64,000 nucleotides of DNA from Trichoplax adhaerens. Taxonomy: Eukaryota > Placozoa > Uniplacotomia > Trichoplacea > Trichoplacidae. Shown here one piece after another: positions 1-15,300 of the stretch. Within the stretch, counting starts at the first letter, position 1. The number at the start of each line of letters is the position of its first letter. The position numbers and the translations under genes are program-made. The stretch is taken from NCBI RefSeq assembly GCF_000150275.1, contig NW_002060951.1, forward strand, positions 400,021 through 464,020. The letters are read 5' to 3'. Below the pieces are notes generated by a model, which was given only the letters and a program-made list of their open reading frames with translations, did no database searches and was not told where the DNA came from.

Positions 1-3000
1 ATTGGATGTTTAAAGCTGTGTTGCTTGTTTTCTTCTTGATATCTCCCTTCATAATTAAAATAGTACCTTCAATCACAGCAATAACTCTATTTACTTCTTT
101 GTCTGTCATCACCTAGTTACAATTACGTCCTGTTTCCTATTTCCTTTTTTTCATTTAGTGACGGCACTAGACAGTAGATTTATACAACAACTAGTCGTTT
201 TTCATGTCTACAATCTATTGATAAGTTACTTGTCTCAAGTTATTCTAATATCAACAATCGACAACATATAATGATGTTAAGACAAGTGGCTGATATTGAC
301 CTTCAACAACTCTTACTTTAACTCTTAACATTGTTCTCTTACCATCGAAGCTGCATCATCTGATCAATGTGATTAAATAGCAATTGGATTACCATATTGC
401 AGCGATAGCATTGGCCCAACTTTTCAATTATGTTATTCTATCAACGGATCGCCATTTTAGCTTAACATTCGCATAACATGTCCGCACAGGTAGATATCAT
501 TAGCATAGCTATCGATCTGTAGTGATGTCTTAGATAGTTTTTCAGACCTTTATTCTGTCGATTGCTATCAGAATCTTTTGTTTCTTTCATTTAGTCAATA
601 ATCTATTTTCCAATATTACGCAAGATTGATTCCCATAACACACCATCAATTTATTCTATTACAAGCATATCTTAATATTACTTTTAAATAGAAATTCTTT
701 TCAGGTTAAACTTTAAATTGATTATAATTAAAGTAATTTTTTAATGATAGTGTAGCAATAAAAGCTTACTTGAAGATGATATAAATTCTATATATCGGAA
801 GCAATTTGCCTTGTGGGTCATAAATTTGCAATGAGAGCATTCAAGAGTAGATTTATTTTAGTAACAATGATTTACAGCTATTCAATTAATTTATGGACAT
901 AGAAATATAGTATTTTTATAAGATTAGTTACATTCTTAGTATTTAATTAATTTTTTTTCTTGACGATTACTGGTGAAGTCAACAATATAAAATAGTTACG
1001 GTACAAAATTTGTAACGGAAAATAGAAAGTGGATGGAGAGAATAGCTTATACTAATCCGTAGAATATAGATTCTATTATATTAATAACACGGCACGCAAG
1101 CAAATCAATCCTTTTTATTAATTTGAATAGAGGCGATTATTCATTTACTATGATATGGGTCGAATTTCTCGTGAGATTTTTATTCTATCAAAGTGTTACC
1201 TATTCAATTGTTGTGTTGCTTCTCTTATTATAGCAGTAACGTCTGATATATTCACATGACGATAATTTAATATTCTAAAATATCAATATGAACGGAAATT
1301 ATTCTTCTACTAACCTGGTATCAAGACTTTAATAGGAATCGATTTTTTTATTGCAAGGGCAGTATGAAATCAATCAAGAAAAATATTTGTCTGGGATTAG
1401 ATAAAACATCATTGTCCATATATACTATCTGTAATACACAGCGAGTTTTTAAATTTCAAATTTTCCGTTGCCGTGATAATCGAAAACTAAGTTGATAAGC
1501 AGCATACTATAAATTACATTAACAATACTGTAGTTAGTTAGTTACGATTGATCATATGTAGATGTTAAGGGATATACTTGGATTGTTGCAATATTAAATT
1601 TAAATATTAAAAAAATTATATCATTAATTCGTATCATGATGGCAACAATGTCGATAATTATAATTAATGTCCCTAGAAATAAAAAGAATAGCTAGAGAAG
1701 TATATTTCCTTACAATAAAATTATAACGCATAAATATTTGTTTAACAACTCAAATACAATTTGTTCGATCTATAGCAAAAATTTTTTAACGGGTAGTGTT
1801 ATCGATACTAAATGTTATTTTTTAAAAGAAAGCAGCTTAAATTCTCCAAAAAATATTGCAGAAAATAATTGTTTTTCATACAGCGGAGGCAATTTTGATG
1901 ATAAATTCCATCGATATTTTATTTTAATTTTGAAGAAGCTTTATTTTTAATTTTCGATCTTGGATGTCGTCTCACTGGGAAGTGTTTTCCCTTTGAGTTG
2001 AAAGCCTTACTGTATCAATTACTCAAGATTAAAATTGATGTAATGTAGTGGATATTAATTTAAAAAAGAACTGTTTGACTCTACCTTAATGCAAGCACTA
2101 AGTTATTGTAATGACAGTTAATCCCCAAGCCCTTTATGTCCTTAAATTAATCCATATAATTATTGCTGCACCGATATTTTTTAATTATTCAGTTTTTAAT
2201 CGCTATCAATAGCTAGTATGATTGATAAAATGCTTAAAATTGAGTGATTTAAGGGTACGAGAGAAGAAGGTTGGAATTAATAACATAATTGATAACATAT
2301 AATAATTGTAGTAATTATATTTAGTAAAGTTGGATAATCTCAATTGTCTTAAATATTGCTATTGGGCAAATATATGCAGTTGTTGAGTAATTTGAGCTAC
2401 AGCAGGTAATACACAGAGCTGAAACGATTATTCCTTCACTGTTTGTATTAATGTTTTTGTTCTGTTTAATATGCTAACAACTTCAATAAGATCATTCCAA
2501 CTTGCTAGTAACTTTGATCCAATCCCTCATGAGCAAGTAAATTAGTCATCGATGCTAAGAGAAAAACTAATTTGTGTTGATAATATTTCATTAATGTTAC
2601 AAGAGAATAATTTTTTAATTAACTGTACATTATTTTCCATCGTTATGATAGCTATAAATCTGACATAATGCTTTGGTATTTTCATCAATATTTTTCTATA
2701 CATTTTTTTTACATCCTTCAATTTGAACTATGAGTTCGATATTAAACCAATGTTGTGGATGATTAAGTAGAAGAATCGATTTGGACATTATATTGGCATC
2801 AACTTTCTAGTATTAAAGTTATCGATTAATTTGGTGTATTCTTGAATGTTTCGTCTTGATTAACTAGAAATAAAGTGACAACAAAATCAAGCAAGTCATT
2901 GATCTATCAAAGCGACACCTTGATTGTTTGATGATAATGTCGCATTAAAACCGCCTGCGGTCACTTTCCATTTGTTCTATTCTTTTAATGTTTATAATCG

Positions 3001-5631
3001 AATTTGTCGGTCGATATTAATCGAATTCAAAGTAACCTTGGCGGGCCTGTTGTTTGTTTTCTTAATTTAATCTATAACGATATTACAAATGAAATAGAAT
3101 AAATAAATTTAAAAATAAAACTCTTGACTAGTCCTATCTATTGACTTTCTATCCGCTGCCAATTACAATAGTCCGATTATCAACGTAGAAGCAAAATGAT
3201 ATTTCCATGAAGAGTAGGGAATATCTTTCTCATCTCCTTTTTACTTTGATCCGTATTGTTATTAATACTTAGCCAGTAAAGTAGATAAAATCAAGTAGGG
3301 TTTGTGTATGCTAGTCATTGCGGTATTCATCAATTTCTTACTACAGAACAGATTCTTACTTTCCTTCTAGCATTCCCACCCCCGACTGATCAACCAATCC
3401 TTCTATTTTGTTATCATTGTTATGAGAATGGTCGATAGCTATGATGAAGATGATGATAGCAGGTCATCTTTTTTTAAATTTTTTTGATTACTCTTGATTT
3501 ACATAAAAAAATAACCAACGTTTCTCCTCCTCTCACTCCTCCATTTGTTTGCTTTTGAGACGTTAGCAACAATCATGCAGGAGTGAAAGAGCAGGTGGTA
3601 ACAAGTGAATTTAAACAATGGCTATCAACGGACAATATTGGCCTTAAATTATAAGCCTATTCAGAATTGAAGGCTACCGATGGTGAATCAGAATTACCAT
3701 TTACAAGAGGAATTAAAATGAAAATGGATAATTCAATCGCTTCATTGTACATCTATTTCTTTCTATTATCATCAATGACAACACGAACTGGCCAGATGAG
3801 TTATATCATCATAACAACAAGATAAAAAAGAAAAAAAAGGAAGATAGACGGATTAAATAAAAAAAGGGATGGAAAGAATTGATAAAATGTGATGTCCTTA
3901 TTGAAGCTGGCTACCTTAAAATACGATATTATTTAATTGTCGTAATTGCTAATTATTTGTTTCAAGGTAACACCATATGTAAAAAAAATAAAATATTGTA
4001 TATTAACAATAGTGTAAGCTGACCATCCAATCCAGAAAAATCATCTTCATTATTTGTTAAGTAAATTATTGTAAAAAATCAGGTTACGAGTGAGGTTACA
4101 TAAATTATAAAAATTAAAAAATGTAATAATTTAGCTACGATTGACTATTTCATCATTAAATGTTTATTTTACTACACAGAAAGAAGAAAGAAACAAGCGA
4201 AGAAAACTTAATTAAAAATATGAAAAATTGATCGATTGGTAACTGGATGATCATCTTCGATGTTGTTTCCCTTGTAGGATGGATAAATTATACGCGTAGA
4301 TCAAAACCAATTAAGCATATAATATGTACAAATAAAAATATAATCACGACTACTTTGGCTATCAATCTCTGTCAGTACATTTGAACGTATAGTATAGAAA
4401 TATAGACTGTCCAAAATTAATAAAAAGAAATTCATCTTAGCTAATCCATTGTCCGTTAGGATTACTTATTAAATCGTCTGTTATTTTTAAACTTCAAATG
4501 ATATTGTCTATTCAATATTTTCACTAAATTTATCTTAATCGTTCAATACTCTGTCTACCATTTATGTATTGTCTTATTAGCCTAACTGCTGCTGTTGTTG
4601 TTTGTTGCTTTACGTAATCATTGAATAGATGCCACCCACTATTTAAAGCCCATCATTTTTGCTCCTTCATCATCTTATAACCAGTTCATCATCTGAGGAT
4701 TTTTAAGCATAACTATTTCTATTAGGTAAAAGCAATTTTGCCTCCTTAGGAGAAAAAAATATTGCAAAGGACTTTAAAATTGTACCAGTTTTCATCGAAG
4801 AACCATTTGGGAATAACCAGGTTAATAAAAGTTTCAATGATAATGTTTAAATTTCTTATTTGATATCTAAAATTTTCATCATTTTAAATAGATATATTTC
4901 TTTCAATTTTAATCCTTACCATTCTATTTTCAATCTTGCAACATTAAATTAAATCCTTATAAACTATAGTATTAATTATATACAAAAAGTTACTGTCTCA
5001 ATCATTCTGTTAGCTAGATTATCGTAGAATGAGTCATACAGAATAAAGACTACAGGAAGGAATGTGATCATTGATTGTAATTTTTGTTCAGTTTGTAGTA
5101 ATGATTAAAACTATATCTCGTTTCATCAAAAGTGCCATACCAAAGTAGGCAATTTTCTATCTCATTTTTCTTGGCTAGGAAAATAGTCTCGATACTCCTA
5201 AATTGCAAATAATTGTATTTAAATTGTTTTAATATAATTCTAAAATCCGAGTTGCTTTAAGCTACTACATATATTTACTCTATTGAGTGAAGTTATGCAT
5301 TCTATTCGGTAAATATTGACTTACCTATGATATTGCAACCAGCAATATTTATTTAAGCCATTCAAGGGAGCAATTGCAAATATGTCATTCATGCCTATCG
5401 CTCTTTCTTTTTCTTTAATTTTCGACCATGTCAAGATAGAATTTTAATCGATTTATCACGTAATGAAAAAATTACATGTGTGATTATCAACTGACTGGCA
5501 ACAAAATTATTATAAGCTAAAGAGATTATCGCTAGCAGCAATATTGAGTCAATATCACTAATGACTGAGTCTATAATTGCAATGATAATGCTTAATAAGA
5601 GGGAAATAATGACAGCTAACTTATTTCTTTG
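1..5631. other. Non-coding region upstream of DMRT
   Basis: This is 5.6 kb of AT-rich sequence with no open frame longer than 70 codons and no recognisable protein fragment. The TACTGTAC repeats that fill later intergenic regions are essentially missing. Several AT-rich boxes occur close to the DMRT gene, including a TATTTAAAG-like stretch near 4642, but no promoter can be fixed by eye. Long non-coding flanks are usual around developmental transcription factor genes, so cis-regulatory elements are likely here. That is inference. Confidence 0.6.
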
Positions 5632-8600
5632 ATGACGATTCAAGGATCGACTATGACAGCCAAATCGCCTAAACTAAGCAATTCGCCATCAATCAGTGAT
5701 ATAAATACAACAACAAGTAATCATTCTGCCGATGGATGCCAGTTATTAGATGCGAGTGACAAAGTTCAACGTACACCAAAATGTGCTCGTTGTCGTAATC
5801 ATGGTACCATATCCATATTAAAAGGCCATAAACGTTTCTGTCCGTGGAGAGATTGCACTTGTAGTAAGTGTAATTTAATTGCTGAAAGGCAGCGAATTAT
5901 GGCGGCGCAAGTTGCGTTGAGGAGACAACAGGCTCAAGAAGAAATATTGATCAATGAATGCGGTCACGATGGCCATGAAGGCGATAGATCATCATGTTGT
6001 AGTAGTGACGAATCTGTCGTTCATGTCGATTTTTCTAGACAACCAGGTGGTTTGAAAAGAAAGCACCACTCTAAAGACAACGCAGATGATGCCAATTCAT
6101 CAGGTATGGTGGACAATCGATGTAGTATAATCCATGATGAATATATTTATTTCTTAAAAGTACTAGTAAAATTTAGATAGAATTATTTTCGGCTTATTAT
6201 CTAATTATTAAACTAGAAATTATTCGCCTTATTAATTATATTCTCTCTTAAACACTATAAATGTACCCAAATTTATTCCAAAATGAAATTTAATTACTAA
6301 AAAAATAGCAAGTTAGGAGTAACTATGAATAATTTATTGTCAATAGAGAGATTAAAACGATTCGTATTCTTTTCACTAAATTCAGTTTCCAAAATGTCTT
6401 GATTAAGATGAACGATAGGTCTTCATTATAATAGACAATAATTATAACTACGGTACTATAATATGGCTTTCTTACACGATTATCTGTAATGCAATGCTAT
6501 TGCGTGGCATACTCGTACAGTGTATTATTTAGATCAGAAAATAGCTTTGAATATTTTATTAGTTACTGTCTAATTAAGTAATTTCAGCTGTAGTGAAGTG
6601 ATAATTGCTCGTTAAATCAGCAGATAATGCTGCTGCTAAATTTTATTTCCTCTTCTGCCATCATTTTCAAATTTTGGATATCGGTTTTATTTATTTTAGA
6701 AAAGACAATTTTGCACTTATTTGAAGGACTCGATCGGCTACAGTAGCACAAACGAGAACGTATTTTGATTTATTTTTCATCGGATGATTTCTGTTGTTTT
6801 AGAGATAAAGACATCAACCAAATAGCTTTTGTTGATCATAAATCGAGTTGTTATTCTTTTTATCTACCAAACTATAATTAATGTTAGCAGATTATAGTGA
6901 CATGTATAGGAAAAATATGAGTACTAGGAACAAGTGATAGTTCAGCCAAAGTCGTTAGAGTAAAGCATATACAAGAAATATTTTATAAATATATCAACAC
7001 ATTGAAGTCGACGGATTATCTTGCAAAGATAAAAAAATATATATTGTGTAGACATTTGGTCTAAAATGGTAGATATTACGTCGATTAATACAATAGCTGA
7101 TGTGGACTAAACTGACATTTTATTTCCTAAAGTCCGACCATAATTGACATAACTATGGTATTCACCGGCCGCAGAAGATGTTATTTCATAATTTTGAATC
7201 ACAGTTTAGTTTTTAGCGACAAATAATACATTCACAGTCTGTCGGTGATGTTGTCGAGTTAAAAATATAAGGACATTATTGTATTGATAATCGATAAGTA
7301 CTCTATTTTCTTACAGCCAGTTCGTGATTTATTTTATGCAAGTATCTAAAGCCTTGATAACGATAAAAGTAGTAAAAATGGCTAACTGATCGTATTCATT
7401 AAAGTTCAATCCAATTTACTTTAATTAACCAAGTTGATTCTTTATTCATACTTTCCTGTAAATTGCTAGATCTATTAATCATTATTATGTTACAATTGCT
7501 CTCTGATGTAATTTTTACATCAATTTCTTATTGTTGCTTTTTATAGCTTCGACTATGACATATTGACTGTCTAAAATTAGATTACAACACATGATTCACA
7601 TCAGTATTAGAACTATAGCAAATGATTATCGGATACAATTCTATCGTCTAATCGCTACGTATACATTAGCTTATTTTTCTATTTCTTCCGTCAGCAATAA
7701 ATCTAATTATTGACAATAATATCTTTTATCGCCTGCAATTTCGTTGACCGAAAAGGATAAATATGCACCTGTTAAAAAGGAATCATTTAATTTGAAATTG
7801 GACCATTGTCCCCATTAACTTTTACTGCTTATTTAACTAAGCCGATAATAATATTACTGGGCTTGGTTTTTGTGTTACACTATTCTTGGTTGCTTGCGAT
7901 AGACTAATATTAAGTGCTGTTTTATATATAAGCATGTAGATGCAGCTCATACTGTATATAAGCACATAGATGCAGCTCATACTGTATACAAGTAAATGAA
8001 ATCCGTTGAAAATGATAATTAAAACATAAATCATTTAAATAATAATGAAAAATATCACTTTGTTTTAACTTATTTCATAGATTAAGGCTAGGATTAACAT
8101 CTAATTGTTGTTTACAACTCTATCATACCATAGTCAATTGAAATTATATGAAGTAATCTTTTCTAATATATGTTATATTAGTAGCGATTTGTCAAATTTT
8201 AGCATACAAATATATGATTTTTAGGGGTAATTTCTCGTGATTAGATCATCGTATGTTGTTTTTATTTACTTAAATATTGGCAAGAAGCATTTACTAAAGC
8301 TATTAATAATAATTGACATATTTAAAAGAAATCAAATCCGATACAGTATAATTAGGTAACGATGACAAATTTATCAATGATGGAAACAATCAATAGATTT
8401 TTTCTTTTTTATGACGTAAAGTTAACACAACGATAAACAATTAAGATTTGTTCGCGCAGATAACTATGATAAATTATCATGTATTGAATATATCCCAGGT
8501 GTACTTCATTTTATTGACTAGAATTGATTCTATTCTTTATTTGTTAATAGGAGCAACATCGATTAGTGAAAGTAATTTAGAGTTAACTTAATCATTGATT

Positions 8601-10836
8601 ATAATACTTATAAACAAAAGATAGCAAAAAAGCTGTGTCGTAACAACAATATGAAAAATATTTTTATTCTTTGTTACAGTCAACATTGATTTGATAGAAA
8701 TCCAATCGTTTTAATATTTAGGATAATATTGCTATGTCACCGTAAGCGACTATCATCGAATAATATGATTCTCGTTGAATTTTTTTCATCAATATAGAGA
8801 TAGTGTATCGGTATAAGTGATCTGGTTGGCACCGGCTTTGCCAATACAGTATATTTCAATCTAGTATTGTATAACTAGAATTTTTATTAGCTTTTTACAA
8901 ACTGCAAAGGATTGTTTCATTACATGTTGACCCTGGCATGGATATACTACCTATTGAAATTCTCTTTATTTTAATATTCAGTATTTGCGTGTACCGAGAT
9001 TCTTCATTCTATCTTAATTTTTATCAGTTTATAATGCGGATAAATGATTCCTTACATGACAAATAGGCATTTTTACAAGTTAAAGTTTGACATTAATCTA
9101 TGCTAACAAGTTTTCATTTTGTATTAAGATTCAAACTTCGCTTGGTTACAATTTATATTACGTGATTTTAAATTAGATTTGTGAGCTATTATTACGGCTA
9201 CTCTTTTGTTTATTGAAGGGAAAGATAATTTTGTTATTTCTATTTAATACATTACATTTAGCTATTACTGACAATTTGAGAATGTCGATAAAACTTGCAA
9301 AATTGCATATGGGCTTAATTACTAAAGAGACAAAAAATTCAATTTTCTATTAGAAGGATATTATTACTAATTTCTGCATAATCTTTCAATTATTCATAAT
9401 AGCTCTTACGTCATTTGTCTGTTAAGCATTTTGGTGACGACATTTTTTTGTGCTAAAGCTTGATTAATTGTATTATTACATCCCACCATACTTGCAGTTT
9501 ATTTTTTATTACGTATTATGGTAATAAAATTTTATAATACAGTAGCTTAGCCAGTCGGGAGTGAGTTCAGAGGGTAACTGCGATATCATGAAAACGACAC
9601 AAATCATTACTGACGAGGCAATGATTACGTGCTTTATGGAAAAATCGATAACGGCCAATTACATTTGTCTTGATGGAGTCACTAGTTATCGTAACATTTA
9701 TTACAAATGTCACAGTATTGGTTTAAAAATAAAATGATTGAAGAAATGATTACATAATTGCTTTGTTAAACTGTTTCATTAATCGAGTGATGTAAAATTG
9801 GATTCATTTCTCAAGATGTTATAATATGCATGATTAATTAGTACCTTGTTATAACATTCATTTTTCATCGTGCTTTCATATAATAGGTGATGCTTATTAA
9901 ATATCACGAAATTTCACTAGTTATGCATATTCTATCCTTAAATTACAAGAAGTTATTACAGACGTTCGCATCTAAGTTAATAAATTCACTTCCTTATATA
10001 AATAAATATACAGTATACAAAATTTTTAGTATCACATCACAGCTTCCATTACGTTTCAGTAATATTTACGAGAATTAAAGTACATTAATTAGATTATCCT
10101 AGAAAAAGCTTTAGTAATTATAATCAATAATACGTAAGGATGAAACATAACCCATATTTTCGCTTCAATTTTCTCACATATTCTTTGTTGTATATAATTA
10201 GATAACAAAATTACAAAGCTGGAAGACAATAATGACGTGGGAAGAGAAAGTACTAATAATCCATCACGACTAAATAATCAGGACGCTAATAAAACTTTGA
10301 ACACAAATATGACCTCTTCAATAGTAGCACCACAACGTGAAGTCCAAGTGTTGCGTGTTACCCCTCCAAATCATGTAGTGCCGACTTACCATAATCAAGT
10401 TTTACAACAGATGTTACAAGGTTATGGCAGAAACAATTTTGTAGCAACTCATGATCACATGAATATAACTTCTAAGCCGATAGCATTACCAAATGTTATG
10501 CCGCAAATAAATCCGACATTAATTGGTTTGACTGCACCATCAGCACCTCACATACCATTTAACAGACCAATTATGACTACTTTTCCACACCTAGATAATT
10601 CACGAATGGTAAACGATCTAATGGCACTTGAGTCTTATAAAATGCAAAAACTAAACAATCCCTTGGTGGGATCTGGTAATGTTGACGAATTTGCTGGAAA
10701 AATTCCACCACCATTCTACGGCATGCATGCAACTGGTACAGAGTTATTACCACCATTTCCTGTGATGTTCGATACTTGCCGAAGTGGACGAGAAGAAGCA
10801 CGATTGAACAGCCCACGCTATGTTCCTAAATTATAA
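5632..10836 (+). CDS. DMRT: DM-domain (doublesex/mab-3 related) transcription factor
   Basis: Proposed exons are 5632-6103 and 10202-10836, giving 368 aa. An in-frame TAA at 5617 lies just upstream, so the ATG at 5632 is the first available start. Residues about 47-93 form an intact DM domain: KCARCRNHG, then [12 protein letters not shown], then [20 protein letters not shown]. All Cys and His zinc ligands are present, followed by the basic minor-groove recognition helix. The donor is CAG|GTATGG (phase 1), and an acceptor after ATAATTAG at 10201 restores the same phase. The second exon is rich in Pro, Asn, Thr and Met, and no DMA (CUE-like) domain is visible. DM factors bind DNA in the nucleus and control sexual and other cell differentiation. 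The DM assignment is very secure. Joining to exon 2 over a 4.1 kb intron rests on phase and strand only, and a middle exon is possible. Confidence 0.8.
6104..10201 (+). other. Large intron of the DMRT gene
   Basis: This 4.1 kb AT-rich interval lies between the DM exon and the downstream coding exon, far longer than other introns in the window. The reading frame of exon 1 stays open past the donor to a TAG at 6178-6180, so an unspliced or intronically polyadenylated transcript would give a 182-residue protein that keeps the whole DM domain. No other coding sequence is apparent. It holds a 30-bp direct repeat at 7931-7990. Confidence 0.5.
7931..7990. repeat. 30-bp tandem duplication
   Basis: Two adjacent 30-bp copies (7931-7960 and 7961-7990) share GATGCAGCTCATACTGTATA and differ at a few bases. 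They lie within the DMRT intron. Confidence 0.8.
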
Positions 10837-12327
10837 CTGAGTCGATAAAATGCATTTGTTAGAGAAATCCTACAACGACTTATGAGGCTTCACTTCATAC
10901 AACAATTGTTTAGAATCTATAAATTATATTCTGTGACTTCTCTAAATAGCGCTAAATGAATGCAAGCCATAGAGAGAAAGCATCCGTAATTCAAGATACT
11001 ACACTTTAGCGTGGCTTAATTTTGTTCTTTCTTTGATACCGGTGTATCTTCATAATAGAATACTTCTATCTAAAACGGTTAGCCTTTATTCATACTACTT
11101 CAGTTACAGTAAGTCTATAAGTTAGGATCAAATTTCGTATTTAATTTCTAGGTTGACTTTGGATGCATGTCCTTACGTACTTAAAAGTATTGTATAATTC
11201 ACTTTCACGATGTAATATTTGTGCTAAAAAGTATTCTTATTCACTTGCGCCAATACTTCTAAATATTTTGTGTCGTAACTCGATGCGTGCATATCCAGTA
11301 TCGATAGATATTTAATATAGCAGTAATAAAATTGCATTAAAAACAATTTGGTAATTTTCAACATGTAATTAATTCATTCAGTTTATTGTAACAGTTCATT
11401 ACTAGTCTAGCTGAACGTATTGCGTTCGATTAAAATGTTTTTGTTAACTCCTGCTAAGTGAGTGGATGATACTGTATTAATTTTTTAATATAAATAAATC
11501 AATGCAATAAATCTTAGCTTATATCAGTAAGTGAAGCATCAATTGTTACGTAGCAGGTGCTGCCTAAATCATAAGCAAGGTAATATAATATTCATCAAAT
11601 ATCCTGGGTTTCGATTATAATACCAACGATTAATTCAATTTAGTATCGATCACTCGTTGGAAAGCATATTAAATTACATAAATTCCGAGATTACCATTAA
11701 TTATAGATTATATTTAAAATATTGAATTGTATTGAATAGTATCTGCTACTTTATATAGTAATCTTGGATACTCCTATAAATATTTACATTATAATCTTGC
11801 ATACAAGAAACGTTGTTACTAAGGCACCAAAAATATTTCTAAAGCTTTAACATTGATCAATAAAGATTTGTGAAACATTAATTATTTAATAATAAATGTA
11901 TTATAGCATTGAAAATGCAACAAATTATAGCTATTCAAGGCTTATGATCGAATAAATTATAACGTAAAATTGAAATTAACGGTAGAGCTAGCCATGTACT
12001 AAAGATTACTAAATTTTCATGTAATCTACAGGATATCTATGAAACGGAGCCGATATTAACCTGCAATGCAATTATACAAAATTTTATGCCACCGCGATGA
12101 TTGTTTCTACCTGCCGTAATAAGCGTTGCTTGGATGAGCTAGAATTGTTTAATACAAAGAATCATGCATTTTCAATTTCATAAAATTTATCGGAGGGAAA
12201 GGATAAATGATCAATTCAATTTAATAATGATAAAAATACACGTATACTTAAACTGACGTTGGTGATATTTGTGACGATCATGACATTCATACAATGTCCA
12301 CATTTGATTTAACTAGAGAAAGAGAAT
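10837..12327. other. Convergent intergenic region (DMRT and OMA1 3' ends)
   Basis: About 1.5 kb lies between the DMRT stop on the plus strand and the OMA1 stop on the minus strand. No open frame of interest is seen. AATAAA motifs at about 11325 and again near 11490 could serve as DMRT polyadenylation signals. The rest presumably holds the two 3' UTRs. Confidence 0.5.
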
Positions 12328-15300
12328 TCATTTATAAATTCTTTGTTTCTGTACTTTATATTCCAATAAATGTGTATAATATTCAACCTCAGTCATTCGT
12401 TCTTTAATCAGGTCAGCTCGTTTTTGATGTGAAGGATGTGTCGACAACCACTCTAACTCCGCATTTGATGGGTCTTTATTAGCGAGCATTTCCCAAAAAT
12501 AAGTCGCAGCACGGACATCATAGCACGCCTTCGTAGCAAAATGATATTTTTTATACAATATCGTTGGACAACGGATGCAAATAAACAAGGTAAGTAATCT
12601 AATAGATCAAATAAAATATCAGTAAATCATACTTTGGTTGCAAGGTTACTGCCTATTAAATCAGCTTCTACCTCCAATTTTCTCGAATAGGGTCTATGCA
12701 AGCAAATCTAGCATAATTTTCCACGCGAGTTAGTGCATTAATAAGTTTTCTTTATAAAGCTAATACGTATAACATAAGTATACTTACTGAAGCTATAGAA
12801 TTATGGAACCAATGGGTTACAGCAGCTACAACATCAGTTGGCATTAGTGCCCAAACAAGCCCCAGAGAGACCGCTGCTAGCAGATCGAAGATATTGAAAA
12901 AGCTCAATTGTTCAGCCTGTGAAAAATTCGATTATAATTCATTAATTTATCCGCCTATTTCATAGACACAAAGTGACGTTAATACTAATCTGGGACAAAA
13001 AAAAATTTAAAATAGAGACATTAAAATTCTGATGTTATAGTCAGTCTTACCGCATGTGATAGCAAGGCATGAGCCATTTCATGTCCTAGTAAGAAGGCTA
13101 AAGCATCATCGTTGCCAAGTGTTGATAGCATGCCTTTGTATACAAAAATTTGACCATCCTAAATTATATTAAATGATTATCAGTTTAATTGGATCATTCC
13201 ATTCGTCCAATAATTGAACGGACATCATGTGCTACTTTCAATATTTTTACATTTATGGTATACTGTTCTATAATATTAATGTTATGTATAGAATTATTAT
13301 CCATACAAGGATTTATTTGTAGTCATAGCTTCATGGTAAACAAATAAAGTTTCCTAGATTAGAAAGGCATTACCGGTAAAACGAAAGCATTGACTTCATT
13401 AGAATCAATTATATTGATTTCCCAATGTAGCGTATTGATTTGAGGGATGTCGCCATTGTTTTTAATCAAGCGTGAAACTACGCTCTTTACTCTATGATAT
13501 TGAGATGAGGTGGTAGGCAGAAGATGTTCACCATTTGCCTGAATTTGTTCATCGTACAACATTTTCCCTAATGCAATAGATACATTTATTGACAAGGGTA
13601 AATTAATCCCTTATACCATATTTTTAACGATTGATAAAATCTATTACTAATTCGTAGTATTGCGGTAGTAGGGTAGATAGAACGAGTGCTAACTATAATT
13701 ATCATCATCTAGCGCAGTACCTACAGTAGAATACACATAAGTGTATGTCAATATTATTTTATTTAGGTAATCTTTTCATTCTTGTAAATTTACAATATAA
13801 ATTTCAGTAGTAATTTTCAATAGCGATATATTTTAATATATCATACCTAGTCAGTATAGACCGAGTAATGTTGTAGCGAGTTGGAGTAAACACTGAATAC
13901 AAATGCTTTACTAGAATTATGAATATATGAATAGTACAGTATTTAAAAGTTATCGTGTTACATCTTTGCTGTCAGCTGGTGAGGAAACTACAGTAACACA
14001 CATCAGTAAACTTCGCTATAAATTAAAACCATTACCTAATCAAGTGTTATGCTGATAATTATATGTATAATTAATACAATTTATATGTACGCGTATACTA
14101 GTCGATCTCTCGCTCGTTATGCCTAGCGTACTATAGTTGTATCTTTTACTTTACATTATCTAATATATGATACAAAATTATCATATCTGCTAATACTAAT
14201 TATATTCTATTGATACTACATTAACAAACAAGGACAATACAGAATCTAAGTTAGCACTCGTTCTCAGGAATACAAAGATGTAATACCCGAATTGTAGTTG
14301 GTGCTGCGTTATGGAAGCTAAAAGATTTGACTAAATCTTATAGTTCTCTAAATTTTATTGAATAGCTGAGGTAGGTTTTTGAATAGATTCCTATTGCTCT
14401 TTTGAAATATCCTTGGAGTTACCTAGCTCTTGTAAATGTTCATGGCTTAGCATCATTAATCGCGTTCGACCAGTTAATGGAACGCTTTCGATGTGATTAT
14501 ATATGTAATAAATTCCAGCACCGGTACCGAATAATGCAATAATGTACACTACTTGCTGGTGTCGTTTTAGCATTCGCTTGTAGTTGTGCTTTTTATGAGT
14601 CGGTAGTTTATTCCACCAATACTTTGCAATCCTAAAATATGGTATACAAAATTGGTTGATAGTTAGCTTAAGGTAGTTACATGCACTTATATACTTGTAT
14701 TATAATATCCTGCATAATGCAGTATCATCTCACTATCATTAAATGTATTTTGCGAATGGGTTTTTTAATGATTACAATCTATTCTACGCGAATGTTCTTA
14801 TAGACTTTCTTAAAAATAATCTAGGGTATTTGTTAGCAATGGCGATAATTTAGTAGTTCATGTTTATTTAGTAATATAATAAATATAAAGCACAGTAACG
14901 ATAATGTTGCAATGCCTTTCATTACTGTATGCTGTAAACTCGATACCAGATTGTTATAGTTGATCGTCTGCAGTATATTGCATTGGTAGTTAATGCAGCA
15001 CTGTGATCCCTTTCATACTTGATCAATGCACACGTTTGCAATCGATAATTATAATTTTCATGTAGCAAGACTGATTTGATGTAACTTGAGCTATTTTATT
15101 AGTGCTATAATCCGTATCTACGCGCATAGACAAGCCATAATCTCCATGAGCGTATCTTTGCACTATTTTTGTCAATATGACCATTAATGAATAGTAATAA
15201 TGCTAACTTGATGAATAAATAGGTGTTATCATTATAGGTTGAACAATTTCTCCTAATTTCAAAATGAATTCTTGAGATTCAAGTATTTATACAAGCAGTA

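Noticed and set aside
1738-1950. 70-codon plus-strand frame in the DMRT upstream region
   Set aside because: It is Asn/Phe/Lys-rich as expected from AT-rich random sequence, has no family resemblance and starts at a non-ATG codon.
10577-10816. Minus-strand frame of 79 codons
   Set aside because: It is the shadow of DMRT exon 2, starts at a non-ATG codon and has no family resemblance.
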